Assembly (NCBI GenBank): GCA_030535455.1
Contig: JAUNJY010000022.1
Coordinates: 1-62,733, forward strand
DNA length: 62,733 bases
Direction of reading: 5' to 3'
Origin: a bacterium
GTDB lineage: Bacteria > Bacillota > Clostridia > Lachnospirales > Lachnospiraceae
The notes beneath the pieces were generated by a model. The model saw only the letters and a program-made list of their open reading frames with translations. It did not search any database and had not been told where the DNA came from. Shown one piece after another: positions 52,563-60,830 of this stretch; positions within the stretch are counted from its first letter, which is position 1; every line of letters starts with the position of its first letter. A program made the translations under genes and the position numbers.

Positions 52563-53504
52563 TTAATGTAAAAAGTCTAAAATACCAGACACGATTCCAC
52601 CATAATACCTAGGTACCACACTTTTCTCTGCCATAATAACCCCCACCAGTTTTTCTTGTGGAAATACGATTATCTGGCTTCCATTACGATTACACACTCC
52701 ATATCCGTATGGATACAGACGTGTCTGATAACCAAAATCCCGATTAGGCTTACTTGGCGTTATCATATCCCTTATAAAGCCTACATTTATAATCTTACGG
52801 TTCTCCCACATTCCATTCTGTAAGACCAGCTGCCCCAACTTTGCGATGTCACGCACATTCAGTAGCATCTCTTGATCATCTTTTGAACAAGAAGCATCTA
52901 TATTTAACGGTGCTAATAACACATCATTACAAAACTCCCTCAACGAATAGCCTAAGACGTTCTCTAACAGACAGCATAGTATTATGATATCAACTTTCTT
53001 ATATTTATAATGAAGGCCCGGTACCTCTGCCAATGGCAGCTTTATAATCTGTGAAATTGCTTCGTCACTTAAATTACAGATTGGATCCTTTGATATAATC
53101 TTTGTCATATCATCCCCATACTCAATTCCCGAACTCATTGTTAACAAATGTTTTACCTTAATGCGATGGTACAACGTAAAGTGCTGGCGACGAAACTCCG
53201 GTAAATGATCGCTAATAGATACTTCCACGCTCCTAAGCACACGTCTGTCAATTGCTGCCCCCACCAATAAAGCTACAATAAAATAAGAAATTTCTTCGAG
53301 AGGGTATCGACTAGAAGCATTTCCCCCATTATAGTAACGTTCCGCCAGCCTCTCTCCATCTCTTAAAATCAGTACCCCTTTGATTTTATCATAATCAGAC
53401 TGCTTCACCTGCTGATCAATCCATCGATTTAATTTAAGTTCATCCAGAATATAATCAATCAATTTTTCTTTCACTTCCCTCCCTGAATAAAGTGTCTTCG
53501 ACAC
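52563..53504 (-). CDS. Beta-lactamase/PBP-fold protein with lost catalytic residues
   Basis: 313 residues of the class-C beta-lactamase-like (serine hydrolase) fold: HRIKVKHLLTMSSGIEYGDD, LGYSLREFCNDVLLAPLNI and YPYGYGVCNRNG are in the right order and spacing. The position where relatives have S-x-x-K before SALVGIAID reads EEISYFIVALLVGAAID, with no Ser-x-x-Lys, and the Y-x-N motif reads YKYKKVD. It is therefore probably a non-catalytic binding or sensing protein. No signal peptide is seen, so it may be cytoplasmic. Confidence 0.8.
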   Translation of the reverse strand: MSKTLYSGREVKEKLIDYILDELKLNRWIDQQVKQSDYDKIKGVLILRDGERLAERYYNGGNASSRYPLEEISYFIVALLVGAAIDRRVLRSVEVSISDHLPEFRRQHFTLYHRIKVKHLLTMSSGIEYGDDMTKIISKDPICNLSDEAISQIIKLPLAEVPGLHYKYKKVDIIILCCLLENVLGYSLREFCNDVLLAPLNIDASCSKDDQEMLLNVRDIAKLGQLVLQNGMWENRKIINVGFIRDMITPSKPNRDFGYQTRLYPYGYGVCNRNGSQIIVFPQEKLVGVIMAEKSVVPRYYGGIVSGILDFLH

Positions 53505-53508
53505 TCAT

Positions 53509-53577
53509 GGCTTTCTGGTTTTTAGAAAGCCTTTTTAATAGATAGGAGGTTTCTCGAAGAGAAGTTTCCTATCTATT
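53509..53577 (-). repeat. Post-terminator hairpin repeat, copy 4 (full length)
   Basis: On the minus strand an 11-bp perfect stem (AATAGATAGGA, 53577-53567, with 53547-53537) encloses the 19-nt loop AACTTCTCTTCGAGAAACC. It begins at the base after the HIT-gene terminator U-tract. The second hairpin GGCTTTC/GAAAGCC (53509-53531) is present, as in copy 1. Stem positions 4-5 differ from copy 1 on both arms, keeping the pairing. Confidence 0.8.
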
Positions 53578-53624
53578 AAAAAAAGCTAACGAAATACATC
53601 TTATTATGTATCTCATTAGCTTTT
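53578..53624 (-). terminator. Terminator of the HIT-family gene
   Basis: AAAAGCTAA (53581-53589) pairs with 53616-53624, with an inner ATACAT/ATGTAT helix; seven T residues on the minus strand (53584-53578). Confidence 0.9.
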
Positions 53625-53627
53625 GTA

Positions 53628-54047
53628 CTATAAATTCGCTTTGATTTTCTGAATCATTTCATCGTATTCATCATCTGTTAAGAACTGCTTTTGTGGGTTC
53701 ATTTCAAAAGTGGAACCCCATTCATCTTGGCCTTCATATTTTGGACATAAATGCATATGTAAATGACATCCTGTATCACCGTAAGCACCGTAGTTAATCT
53801 TATCTGGATTGAATGCTTTATGAATTGCAACTGCCGCACGATTTACATCTTCAATAAATGCAGTACGTTCCGCTGCTGTAATATCTGTAATTTCACTTAC
53901 ATGGTCATTGTATGCAACGATACAGCGTCCTGGTTTGCTTTGTTCCTTAAATAAAATTAATTGACTTACTTCTAAGTCACAGATGAAGATTCCGAATTTA
54001 TCAAGAACTTCTCCACCCATACAATATCCACATGTTTGATCTTTCAT
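53628..54047 (-). CDS. HIT-family protein
   Basis: 139 residues with HLHMHLCPK, the HxHxH nucleotide-phosphate site near residues 94-102. CGYC at residues 6-9 could add a zinc site, as in several bacterial HIT hydrolases. It would cleave nucleoside phosphoramidates or dinucleotides such as AMP conjugates. AAGGAGAC precedes the ATG. Confidence 0.92.
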   Translation of the reverse strand: MKDQTCGYCMGGEVLDKFGIFICDLEVSQLILFKEQSKPGRCIVAYNDHVSEITDITAAERTAFIEDVNRAAVAIHKAFNPDKINYGAYGDTGCHLHMHLCPKYEGQDEWGSTFEMNPQKQFLTDDEYDEMIQKIKANL

Positions 54048-54127
54048 TGTATGTCTCCTTTTGTCTAGTTGTATTCATTGGTACACCAGATTTTATTATA
54101 TAGTGAAACCATTACGAATTCAATAGG

Positions 54128-54493
54128 CTAAAGTCTTTGTTCGCTAATTATTCTTTGCAATTCGAGTAATTCTGGGTTACTAAGTTCTTGTTCCTTTAAA
54201 TAATCTGTAAAAAAACTACTCAAAGACCCATTATATAATTTATTTAGTAAGTATTTGGTTTCTATGGTCTGAACTGCACGTTTCGAAATTGCAGCCTTGC
54301 AAATAAAACCAGGATCCTCTCGCACAATTGCACCCTTATCAATTAAGCGTTTGATCACCGTATACGTGGTATTTTTCTCCCATCCGATATACTCTTTGAT
54401 GATCTTAGAAATATCCTTTGCTGCCAAAGATTTATTCGACCATAACAGCTCCATTACGTTTAATTCCCCTTCATGTAGCCTTATTTCCTTCAT
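54128..54493 (-). CDS. BlaI/MecI-family transcriptional repressor, orphan
   Basis: 121 residues: a winged helix (1-75) with LHEGELNVMELLWSNKSLAAKDI and WEKNTTYTVIKRLIDKGAI, and a helical dimerisation tail with SSFFTDYLKEQELS. Family members are normally followed by a BlaR1-type protease sensor; here an HIT gene follows and no sensor is in the window. A signal-independent role or a sensor elsewhere is possible. Two dyads lie upstream. Confidence 0.9.
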   Translation of the reverse strand: MKEIRLHEGELNVMELLWSNKSLAAKDISKIIKEYIGWEKNTTYTVIKRLIDKGAIVREDPGFICKAAISKRAVQTIETKYLLNKLYNGSLSSFFTDYLKEQELSNPELLELQRIISEQRL

Positions 54494-54515
54494 TCTTTCG
54501 TCACCTCAAATTTAT

Positions 54516-54572
54516 TCTACATAAGTAGACCCATTATTTATCTATGGTTTCTTCTAATACTACAAAAGTAGT
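54516..54572 (-). promoter_or_regulatory. Two operator-like dyads upstream of the blaI-type gene
   Basis: TCTACATAAGTAGA (54516-54529) and ACTACAAAAGTAGT (54559-54572), both CTAC-N4-GTAG, are 43 bp apart centre to centre (about four helical turns). BlaI-type repressors bind TACA/TGTA-like dyads, so these are likely autoregulatory sites; a variant half-site would be specific to this protein. Confidence 0.7.
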
Positions 54573-54645
54573 CTTTCCACAACATGGTAATTCTACACCT
54601 ATTGATTTTGAATGTCAATGCAGAAGAAAGTGTCTCCTAAGATGT

Positions 54646-54687
54646 AATTTATAGGAGGCTACTCAAAGAGGAGATTTTTTATGTATT
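54646..54687 (-). repeat. Post-terminator hairpin repeat, copy 5 (stem eroded)
   Basis: On the minus strand the loop ATCTCCTCTTTGAGTAGCC (54675-54657) matches copy 1 at 15 of 19 positions. The 3' arm TCCTATAAATT remains but the 5' arm has decayed to AATACATAAAA. It begins directly after the rluD terminator U-tract. Confidence 0.6.
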
Positions 54688-54717
54688 AAAAAAGGCCACT
54701 GTAAATTCAGTGACCTT
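54688..54717 (-). terminator. Terminator of the rluD-led operon
   Basis: AAGG-c-CACTG (54692-54701 region) pairs with CAGTG-a-CCTT (to 54717), one internal mismatch; six T residues on the minus strand. Confidence 0.78.
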
Positions 54718-54747
54718 CTACATGTGTAGTCCCTTGCTAATTAAGCA

Positions 54748-55692
54748 CTAAGGACGTAGTTTTCTTAATAAGTCTTCAAAATAATCTGGCAATGGAGCTT
54801 CAAATTCCATATATTCTCCCGTTGTAGGATGAATAAATCCAAGCGTCTTAGCATGTAGTGTCTGTCCTTGAAGCTTAAATGGAGACTTGCTAGGGCCATA
54901 TACATGATCCCCTAACAATGGGTGTCCGATACTTGCCATATGAACACGAATCTGATGTGTTCTTCCTGTCTCCAGCTGACATTCTACAAGTGTAAAATTA
55001 TTTTTCAGGTTCTCTAAAACCTTAAAATGTGTCACCGCATGCTTGCCATTCTTATGATTGATAGCCATCTTCTTACGGTCTACCGGATGTCTGCCGATCG
55101 GTCCCTCAATCGTTCCTTCACTATCTTTGAAATTACCGTGAACGATTGCTACATACTTTCTTGTAATGGAATGCTCTTTTAACTGCTCTGCCACAAGATT
55201 ATGAGCCTTGTCATTCTTGCAGATTACAATGACACCAGTTGTATCCATATCAATACGATGAACAATTCCTGGACGCATCACGCCGTTAATTCCAGAAAGC
55301 TCATCCTTACAATGATATAGCAATCCGTTTACAAGGGTACCAGAGTAATGGCCGGCAGCAGGGTGAACAACCACGCCTTTTGCCTTGTTAATCAGAATAA
55401 CATCACTATCTTCATAAATGATATCCATTGGAATATCCTCTGGAAGTACATCTAGTTCTTTTAACTCGGGAATAGTAAGTTCGATTTCGTCGTTTTCAGC
55501 CACTTTATAGTTGGCCTTGACCACTTTACCATTTACGGACACTAAACCGTCCTTAATAAGCTTCTGAAGATATGATCTCGTAAGCTCTGATTGTTTGATC
55601 GATAAATACTTATCGATACGATTATTGTCTTCCTCTTTCGTTACTGTAAAAGCAACAATATTATCGATAGTATCATCTGTTTGTAAATTCAT
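54748..55692 (-). CDS. rluD: RluD-family 23S rRNA pseudouridine synthase
   Basis: 314 residues: an S4 RNA-binding domain (15-75, TRSYLQKLIKDGLVSVNGK) and the RluA-type catalytic domain (85-300). The catalytic Asp is in HRIDMDTTGVIVI, and GRTHQIRVHMASIGHPLLGDHVYG is the second motif. It would modify helix 69 uridines of 23S rRNA. The 4-bp gap to lspA indicates one operon, as in many Firmicutes. Confidence 0.92.
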   Translation of the reverse strand: MNLQTDDTIDNIVAFTVTKEEDNNRIDKYLSIKQSELTRSYLQKLIKDGLVSVNGKVVKANYKVAENDEIELTIPELKELDVLPEDIPMDIIYEDSDVILINKAKGVVVHPAAGHYSGTLVNGLLYHCKDELSGINGVMRPGIVHRIDMDTTGVIVICKNDKAHNLVAEQLKEHSITRKYVAIVHGNFKDSEGTIEGPIGRHPVDRKKMAINHKNGKHAVTHFKVLENLKNNFTLVECQLETGRTHQIRVHMASIGHPLLGDHVYGPSKSPFKLQGQTLHAKTLGFIHPTTGEYMEFEAPLPDYFEDLLRKLRP

Positions 55693-55696
55693 AGTA

Positions 55697-56197
55697 TTAC
55701 CTTTCCTTTTTGTTTCCTTTTTGAATAAATGTCAATTCTTCATCCTTGTAAACAAATAGTAAAAGGACAAATAAAACAGCAACTGCACAAGTTACATAGC
55801 AGTCTGCAACATTAAATATTGGGAAATCGATTAATTTGAAATATAAGAAGTCGATTACGTAGTTATTTACCACACGATCGATCATATTACCTACTGCACC
55901 TGCCGCAATAAAGATCATGCAGAATTGTAGTGGGCGATATCTCTTTGTATCTGGCATTTTATAATAAATATAGCCAATTACCGCTAAAATTATAATTGTT
56001 GTTACAACAAAAAATGCAAATTTTTCTTTGAATAATCCAAATGCAATTCCTGTGTTCTCTAAATAATGGAACTGGAATACATCTTTGATTACATCCACTG
56101 GACCATTGGCCACTAAATAGGATTGGGCAACATATTTCGTAATTTGATCTAAAAGGACCAATAGGATTACCCAAATCACTCCGAACTTCTTTTTCAT
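55697..56197 (-). CDS. lspA: Lipoprotein signal peptidase (signal peptidase II)
   Basis: 166 residues with four membrane helices. The catalytic Asp residues are in GNMIDRV and FNVADCYV, and NTGIAF is the conserved third motif. It cuts prolipoproteins after lipidation, serving the lipoproteins in this window. The last helix is followed by a basic tail. Confidence 0.96.
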   Translation of the reverse strand: MKKKFGVIWVILLVLLDQITKYVAQSYLVANGPVDVIKDVFQFHYLENTGIAFGLFKEKFAFFVVTTIIILAVIGYIYYKMPDTKRYRPLQFCMIFIAAGAVGNMIDRVVNNYVIDFLYFKLIDFPIFNVADCYVTCAVAVLFVLLLFVYKDEELTFIQKGNKKER

Positions 56198-56217
56198 AGT
56201 TAAACCTTTCTATCTTG

Positions 56218-57315
56218 CTATTTCTTAATAATATATTGGATCGCCTGTTCCATCTCTTCATCTGAAACAGAATCGTCAATAACGGATTGTCCTACTTTTT
56301 CAAGCAGGATAAACTTAATCTTTCCTGATTGCATTTTCTTATCATTCTTAGTAGCTGCCAGTACTTCTTTTACCTTCAGATCAGATACGGAGATTGGAAG
56401 CGTAAAGCTAGCAAGCATCTCTTCGATCTCATTACGTTCCTTAGCCGTAATATTACCGCGATTTTCCGATAGTCTGGCTGCAGCTACCATACCGATGGAA
56501 ACACATTCTCCATGATAAAGGGAGAAGTTCTTTAGCTTCTCTACTGCATGGCCTATGGTATGTCCAAGGTTTAGAAGCGCTCTCATTCCCTTTTCTGTCG
56601 GATCATTTTCCACTACGTACTGTTTATCCTTACAGCAACGGTAAATCATCTGTTTTAATGCATCAGGCTTATAAGACAGAATATCCTCTCTGTTCTCTTT
56701 TAACCACTCATAGAATTCTAAATCATTAATCAAGCCATACTTGATCACTTCGCCAATGCCTGATACAAAGATGCGTTTATCAAGACTCTTTAAGCATGAG
56801 GTGTTGATATAGACACTCTTTGGCTGATGGAATGCACCTACCATATTCTTATAGGAATCAAAATCGACTCCGGTCTTGCCTCCAATACTAGAGTCTACCA
56901 TTGCCAAAAGGGTGGTAGGGATTTGCATAAAGCTAATTCCACGTAAATAAGTTGCTGCCGTATATCCTGTCAAATCACCAACAACACCGCCGCCTAATGC
57001 AATTAGCAGATCCGAGCGGTCAAATCTGGACTCAATCAATTGAGTATACAGCTGTTTTACTACATCAAGGTTTTTCGACTCTTCTCCTGCTGGAAAAGAA
57101 AAGCTTTCGACTTCCATTGCATAATCCTTAACAATGTCGATTACTTCATTTAGATATAATTCTTTTGTATTCGAGTCGCAGACAATACAAACCTTCTTAT
57201 TCTTGGTACCGATTTTTTCTAACTCCTTATAAAGAAGAGCAAAATCATTTTCAATACATATATCATAAATTGGAGCTTCATCATAGTGTACGGTAATATT
57301 CTTTATTTCTGTCAT
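56218..57315 (-). CDS. aroB: 3-dehydroquinate synthase
   Basis: 365 residues of the shikimate pathway enzyme: NAD-binding GGGVVGDLTGYTAATYLRG, PTTLLAMVDSSIGGKTGVD and zinc ligands in GHTIGHAVEK and LYHGECVSIGM. It lies between lspA and divIVA, separated from divIVA by a terminator and from lspA by 20 bp, so it probably drives transcription of lspA and rluD. Confidence 0.96.
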   Translation of the reverse strand: MTEIKNITVHYDEAPIYDICIENDFALLYKELEKIGTKNKKVCIVCDSNTKELYLNEVIDIVKDYAMEVESFSFPAGEESKNLDVVKQLYTQLIESRFDRSDLLIALGGGVVGDLTGYTAATYLRGISFMQIPTTLLAMVDSSIGGKTGVDFDSYKNMVGAFHQPKSVYINTSCLKSLDKRIFVSGIGEVIKYGLINDLEFYEWLKENREDILSYKPDALKQMIYRCCKDKQYVVENDPTEKGMRALLNLGHTIGHAVEKLKNFSLYHGECVSIGMVAAARLSENRGNITAKERNEIEEMLASFTLPISVSDLKVKEVLAATKNDKKMQSGKIKFILLEKVGQSVIDDSVSDEEMEQAIQYIIKK

Positions 57316-57355
57316 AGCGTAACTTCCTTTCTGCTGTAGTGAATGATAAAAATAA

Positions 57356-57389
57356 CGGGGCTATACACATAAAACGTGCGATAGCCCCG
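57356..57389 (-). terminator. Terminator of the sepF-divIVA operon
   Basis: CGGGGCTAT (57356-57364) pairs with 57381-57389 around a 16-nt loop; the minus strand continues TTATTTTTATC. Confidence 0.8.
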
Positions 57390-57405
57390 AATCAGTTCTA
57401 TTGTT

Positions 57406-58416
57406 CTATAAATCTAAAAATTCGAAATCATCTTTTTTATCAGCTTTTTTCGTCTTTAACTCAGATTCGTTTGCGCTTGCAAAAAGTTTCATAAGCAATT
57501 CTTTTTCAGATAATTGATTTAAGGTATCTTCTAAAGATGCCTCCTTCTTTTCGGAAGTATTTGCAGAATTCGCAGTTAGTTCTTTCATAGTATGATCACC
57601 AATTGCTTCTTCTTCAGTATCAACATCTACGTCATCTAAGATACCATCTAAATTAATTTCAGGCATAAAGTCAATTTCATTTACTGGTTCCATCGGAGCT
57701 GCAGCTTCCACTGAATCAACAGGTTCTTTCACAGGTTCGCTAGCTACTGTCTCTTCTGCTTTCACAGGCTCTGACTTTTCTTCGACAATGTCCTCTACCA
57801 TCTCTTCTGCTACTTCTTTAACTTCCTCTGTACACTCTTTTTCTACCTTAGGCATCTCTACTTTAGAAGAAATGAATGAGTGGAAAGTTAAGAAATTACT
57901 GTAGTCAACATTATAAGCTGGACTCTCTAAGATTTCTTTTTGCGTGTTGATTAACTGATTATATTGGATCTTATATTTATCATATTGTTGAAGAAGATTT
58001 GCAACGTCAATTTGAATACGTTCTAATTCTTCTCTCGCTCTTGTAAGTAATGTATCTGCATGTTCTTGTGCAGTAGATTTGATCTTCGCTGCTTTTTGAT
58101 GAGCATCATCTTCAATTGTTGCTGCTCTATTTGTTGCAGTCGCTACAATGTTCTCTGCCTTAGCAGTTGCATTTGCTTCTGTTTCCTGTGCAGCTTTTTG
58201 TGCCAATACTAATGCTTTCTGAAGTGTCTTTTCAATAGATTTGTAGTATTGAACGCCTTCACTTAAAACGTTGATCTTATCATTTAATTCAATATTATCT
58301 TTATATAATACTTCATAATCCTTTACTACGTCCTTAATAAATGCTTCAACTTCCTTTTTATCATATCCAAAACCTGTTTTAAACGTTTTGCTTTGTATTT
58401 CGATTGGTGTTAACAT
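57406..58416 (-). CDS. divIVA: DivIVA-domain cell-division/polarity protein
   Basis: 336 residues. The N-terminal DivIVA membrane-binding turn is MLTPIEIQSKTFKTGFGYDKKEVEAFI, followed by a long coiled coil (about 30-165) rich in Ala/Gln/Glu. The second half (about 190-336) is an acidic, low-complexity tail unusual for Bacillus DivIVA (164 residues) but common in Lachnospiraceae. It would mark the cell poles and septum. It is the last gene of the sepF cluster. Confidence 0.92.
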   Translation of the reverse strand: MLTPIEIQSKTFKTGFGYDKKEVEAFIKDVVKDYEVLYKDNIELNDKINVLSEGVQYYKSIEKTLQKALVLAQKAAQETEANATAKAENIVATATNRAATIEDDAHQKAAKIKSTAQEHADTLLTRAREELERIQIDVANLLQQYDKYKIQYNQLINTQKEILESPAYNVDYSNFLTFHSFISSKVEMPKVEKECTEEVKEVAEEMVEDIVEEKSEPVKAEETVASEPVKEPVDSVEAAAPMEPVNEIDFMPEINLDGILDDVDVDTEEEAIGDHTMKELTANSANTSEKKEASLEDTLNQLSEKELLMKLFASANESELKTKKADKKDDFEFLDL

Positions 58417-58426
58417 ATAAATCCTC

Positions 58427-59182
58427 CTAAATGTATTTTAGAAATGTAGCGCTAAGTCGCCCTTTTTTCGTTTGATTGTTGATACCCTTAAATATAAATT
58501 TACCATAGCCTCTAACTGATACCACATCATTTTCCCTAAGTGTATAGCTGTTAGATTCTATTAACTTGCTATTTACAAAAACCTTACCACCAGATATCAA
58601 GCCTGTAATGCTGCTTCTTGAAGCTTTAAAGACCGTTGCAATAATTGCATCCAGTCTAGCACTGGCAATCGTCCCATGGATTTCCTGAAACTCCGGTGTT
58701 ACATCAATTTCTTCGATTTCCTTTAAACTGCAGGATACCGTAGTATGCTTTATTTTGGTTAAACTAGAAGCAATATATTCACCGATGACTCCATCTGTAA
58801 ACACATAGCCACAGTTATTCTTTATTAGAATATCACCTAACCGGCATCTCTCAATACCTAGATTCATCAGTGCCCCAAGATAATCTCTATGAGATAACTG
58901 ATCTGCGAATTTGGCATTTACCGGCTTCATCTCCAACATCTTTATATCATATTCTTCTGTCAAAATTGTATCATTTATAGAAAATGCAATAATTTTTCGC
59001 TCAGCCTCTTCATAACCGCCCCACATCTCATATCGGACCGGTGGCAGTTCTTTAAGATTGGATAAGAAAATACTTTGCTCATTGATATTTAGAAAATCGG
59101 TATATGTGGTGTACCCTCTTCGGTCTGACTGATATGCCAAATCCATTATCCGTTTTAACACTAACTGTTCTTCTTTATTCAT
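58427..59182 (-). CDS. ylmH: YlmH-like RNA-binding protein
   Basis: 251 residues: an N-terminal helical part, a central domain with HRDYLGALMNLGIERCRLGDILI, and a C-terminal S4 domain (180-240) with SRSSITGLISGGKVFVNSKLIES. YlmH binds stalled 50S subunits in a ribosome-rescue pathway in Bacillus. It sits at the usual place between yggT and divIVA. Confidence 0.9.
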   Translation of the reverse strand: MNKEEQLVLKRIMDLAYQSDRRGYTTYTDFLNINEQSIFLSNLKELPPVRYEMWGGYEEAERKIIAFSINDTILTEEYDIKMLEMKPVNAKFADQLSHRDYLGALMNLGIERCRLGDILIKNNCGYVFTDGVIGEYIASSLTKIKHTTVSCSLKEIEEIDVTPEFQEIHGTIASARLDAIIATVFKASRSSITGLISGGKVFVNSKLIESNSYTLRENDVVSVRGYGKFIFKGINNQTKKGRLSATFLKYI

Positions 59183-59203
59183 TGTCCACTCCCATTAAAT
59201 TAA

Positions 59204-59455
59204 TTACATAACTATTGTCTGTATAAATGTAACAATTATTAATGCAACCAGTGGGGTCAAATCCAGCTGATTGGTGCGAAATACGGAGTGTTTCATTAAT
59301 ACACGGATAATGCTAAATAAAGGATCTAAGATATGGGCAACCACAAGCTTAAATCCTTTCAATTTTGGCAACCAGGACAAAATCACATACGCAAAGATCA
59401 GAAATTCCAATCCTTTGCAAAAAATGAAGATTGCTTGTCCAAGTAGTTGTAACAT
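59204..59455 (-). CDS. YggT-family membrane protein
   Basis: 83 residues with two membrane helices (about 8-28, 62-82) and the family motif VILSWLPKLKGFKLVVAHILDPLFSIIRVL between them. The stop and sepF start are near each other (sepF ends 1 bp away), so cotranslation is likely. Role in envelope integrity is suggested in other species only. Confidence 0.85.
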   Translation of the reverse strand: MLQLLGQAIFIFCKGLEFLIFAYVILSWLPKLKGFKLVVAHILDPLFSIIRVLMKHSVFRTNQLDLTPLVALIIVTFIQTIVM

Positions 59456-59456
59456 A

Positions 59457-60044
59457 TTAGAAATCCTTATTTAATGTAGGAACTTCAAATCCCTCATCTG
59501 GCATGAATTCTAAGTAATCACCAGAAATATCAATAGAATCTGGTGAGAAAATAAAGATATATTTTGAAATTTGATGTAATTTACCATTGATTGCATATAC
59601 ACAACCGGAAATGAAATCCATAATTCTTTGTGCGTCTAAAGGATCAAATCCTTCAAGATTAACTACGGATGCGCGTCCGCTAAGTAACATATCACAAATA
59701 TCCTGGGAATCTTCAAATGAAGATGGCTTCATAATACATACTTCAAGCCCTTTTGATGTTGTACGAATAGGTACGATTTTATTTGGTGCCTTATTATCCA
59801 CTTTTGTTCCCCCTCTATTACTACGTGCCTCAGCAAATGAAACCTCTTCTGCTTTTGCAGAAGAACTCTTGCTTGCTCCACGTTCTCTTACCTGTTGTTC
59901 TCTATTTGCTTTTTCTTTTTCTTTTTCTGCCTTTACAGCACGTTCTCTTTCTTGCTCTTCGAATTGTTCATCAAAACCATCATCATAGTCTTCATCTTCG
60001 TTCAGTTTTAAATACCCTATTAAATTCTTTATCATATTAGCCAT
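59457..60044 (-). CDS. sepF: SepF cell-division protein
   Basis: 195 residues: N-terminal amphipathic membrane-binding helix (MANMIKNLIGYLKL), a charged Glu/Lys linker (25-90) and the SepF beta-sheet domain (95-185) with CIMKPSSFEDSQDICDMLLSGRASVVNLEGFD. It anchors FtsZ filaments to the membrane. The linker is a long Lys/Glu-rich repeat, which makes spurious frames on the other strand. Confidence 0.94.
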   Translation of the reverse strand: MANMIKNLIGYLKLNEDEDYDDGFDEQFEEQERERAVKAEKEKEKANREQQVRERGASKSSSAKAEEVSFAEARSNRGGTKVDNKAPNKIVPIRTTSKGLEVCIMKPSSFEDSQDICDMLLSGRASVVNLEGFDPLDAQRIMDFISGCVYAINGKLHQISKYIFIFSPDSIDISGDYLEFMPDEGFEVPTLNKDF

Positions 60045-60100
60045 CCTTAACTCCTATCTTGAATACTTCCCAAGTATCCATTATAAGCAATTTTAGTTAA

Positions 60101-60793
60101 TTAAATATTATAATTACGCTCTCCAAAAATTCCCGTTCCAACGCGAACCATGGTTGCGCCTTCTTCAATGGCAACTTCATAGTCACCAGTCATACCCATA
60201 GACAGAATATTCATATTAATATTATCAATGTTTTTGGATTTTATGTCAATCATTAATTTATTCATATTTCTAAAGTGTACGCGATTTTCCTCTGGATTCT
60301 CTACAAATGGAGCAATTGTCATTAATCCTTGTACTTTTACGTTGGATAATTTACTGATCTCCATTAGTAATGGAAGTACTTCCTCTTCTTTTACACCAAA
60401 TTTTGACTCTTCCCCAGCGATATTCACTTCGATTAAGATATTTACTACTACATCATGCTTTTTCGCTTCTTCATCAATCTGTTCAGCTAATCTAAGGGAG
60501 TCTACCGAATGGATTAAGCTCACCTTGTCCACAATGTATTTCACCTTATTACGTTGTAAATGTCCAATTAAGTGCCAGTTCAAAGGGGTATCAAGTTCTT
60601 CGTATTTTCTTGTCAACTCTTGAACTTTATTTTCACCAAAATCAATGATGCCAGTCTCCATTGCTTCTCTCATCATGGAAACCGGTTTTGTCTTGCTGAC
60701 TGCAATTAACGTTACTTCGTTACGATCTCGGTTCGCCTTTTTACAAGCATCTTCAATTTTCTTCTCAACTATTTGTAAATTTTCTTTTACCAT
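60101..60793 (-). CDS. YggS-family PLP-binding homeostasis protein
   Basis: 230 residues; a TIM-barrel fold. VTLIAVSKTKPVSMMREAME carries the PLP lysine (K34-K36 region). HLIGHLQRNKVKYIV, HSVDSLRLAEQI and LSMGMTGDYEVAIEEGATMVRVGTGIFGERNY are family signatures. It buffers pyridoxal phosphate and lies in its usual place before sepF. Confidence 0.93.
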   Translation of the reverse strand: MVKENLQIVEKKIEDACKKANRDRNEVTLIAVSKTKPVSMMREAMETGIIDFGENKVQELTRKYEELDTPLNWHLIGHLQRNKVKYIVDKVSLIHSVDSLRLAEQIDEEAKKHDVVVNILIEVNIAGEESKFGVKEEEVLPLLMEISKLSNVKVQGLMTIAPFVENPEENRVHFRNMNKLMIDIKSKNIDNINMNILSMGMTGDYEVAIEEGATMVRVGTGIFGERNYNI

Positions 60794-60830
60794 TGTATTT
60801 CGTCACCTTTCCGTAATAATACTTTACAAA

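Noticed and set aside
59587-60040. Plus-strand frames opposite sepF
   Set aside because: Shadow of the Lys/Glu-rich linker of SepF, low complexity and without RBS.
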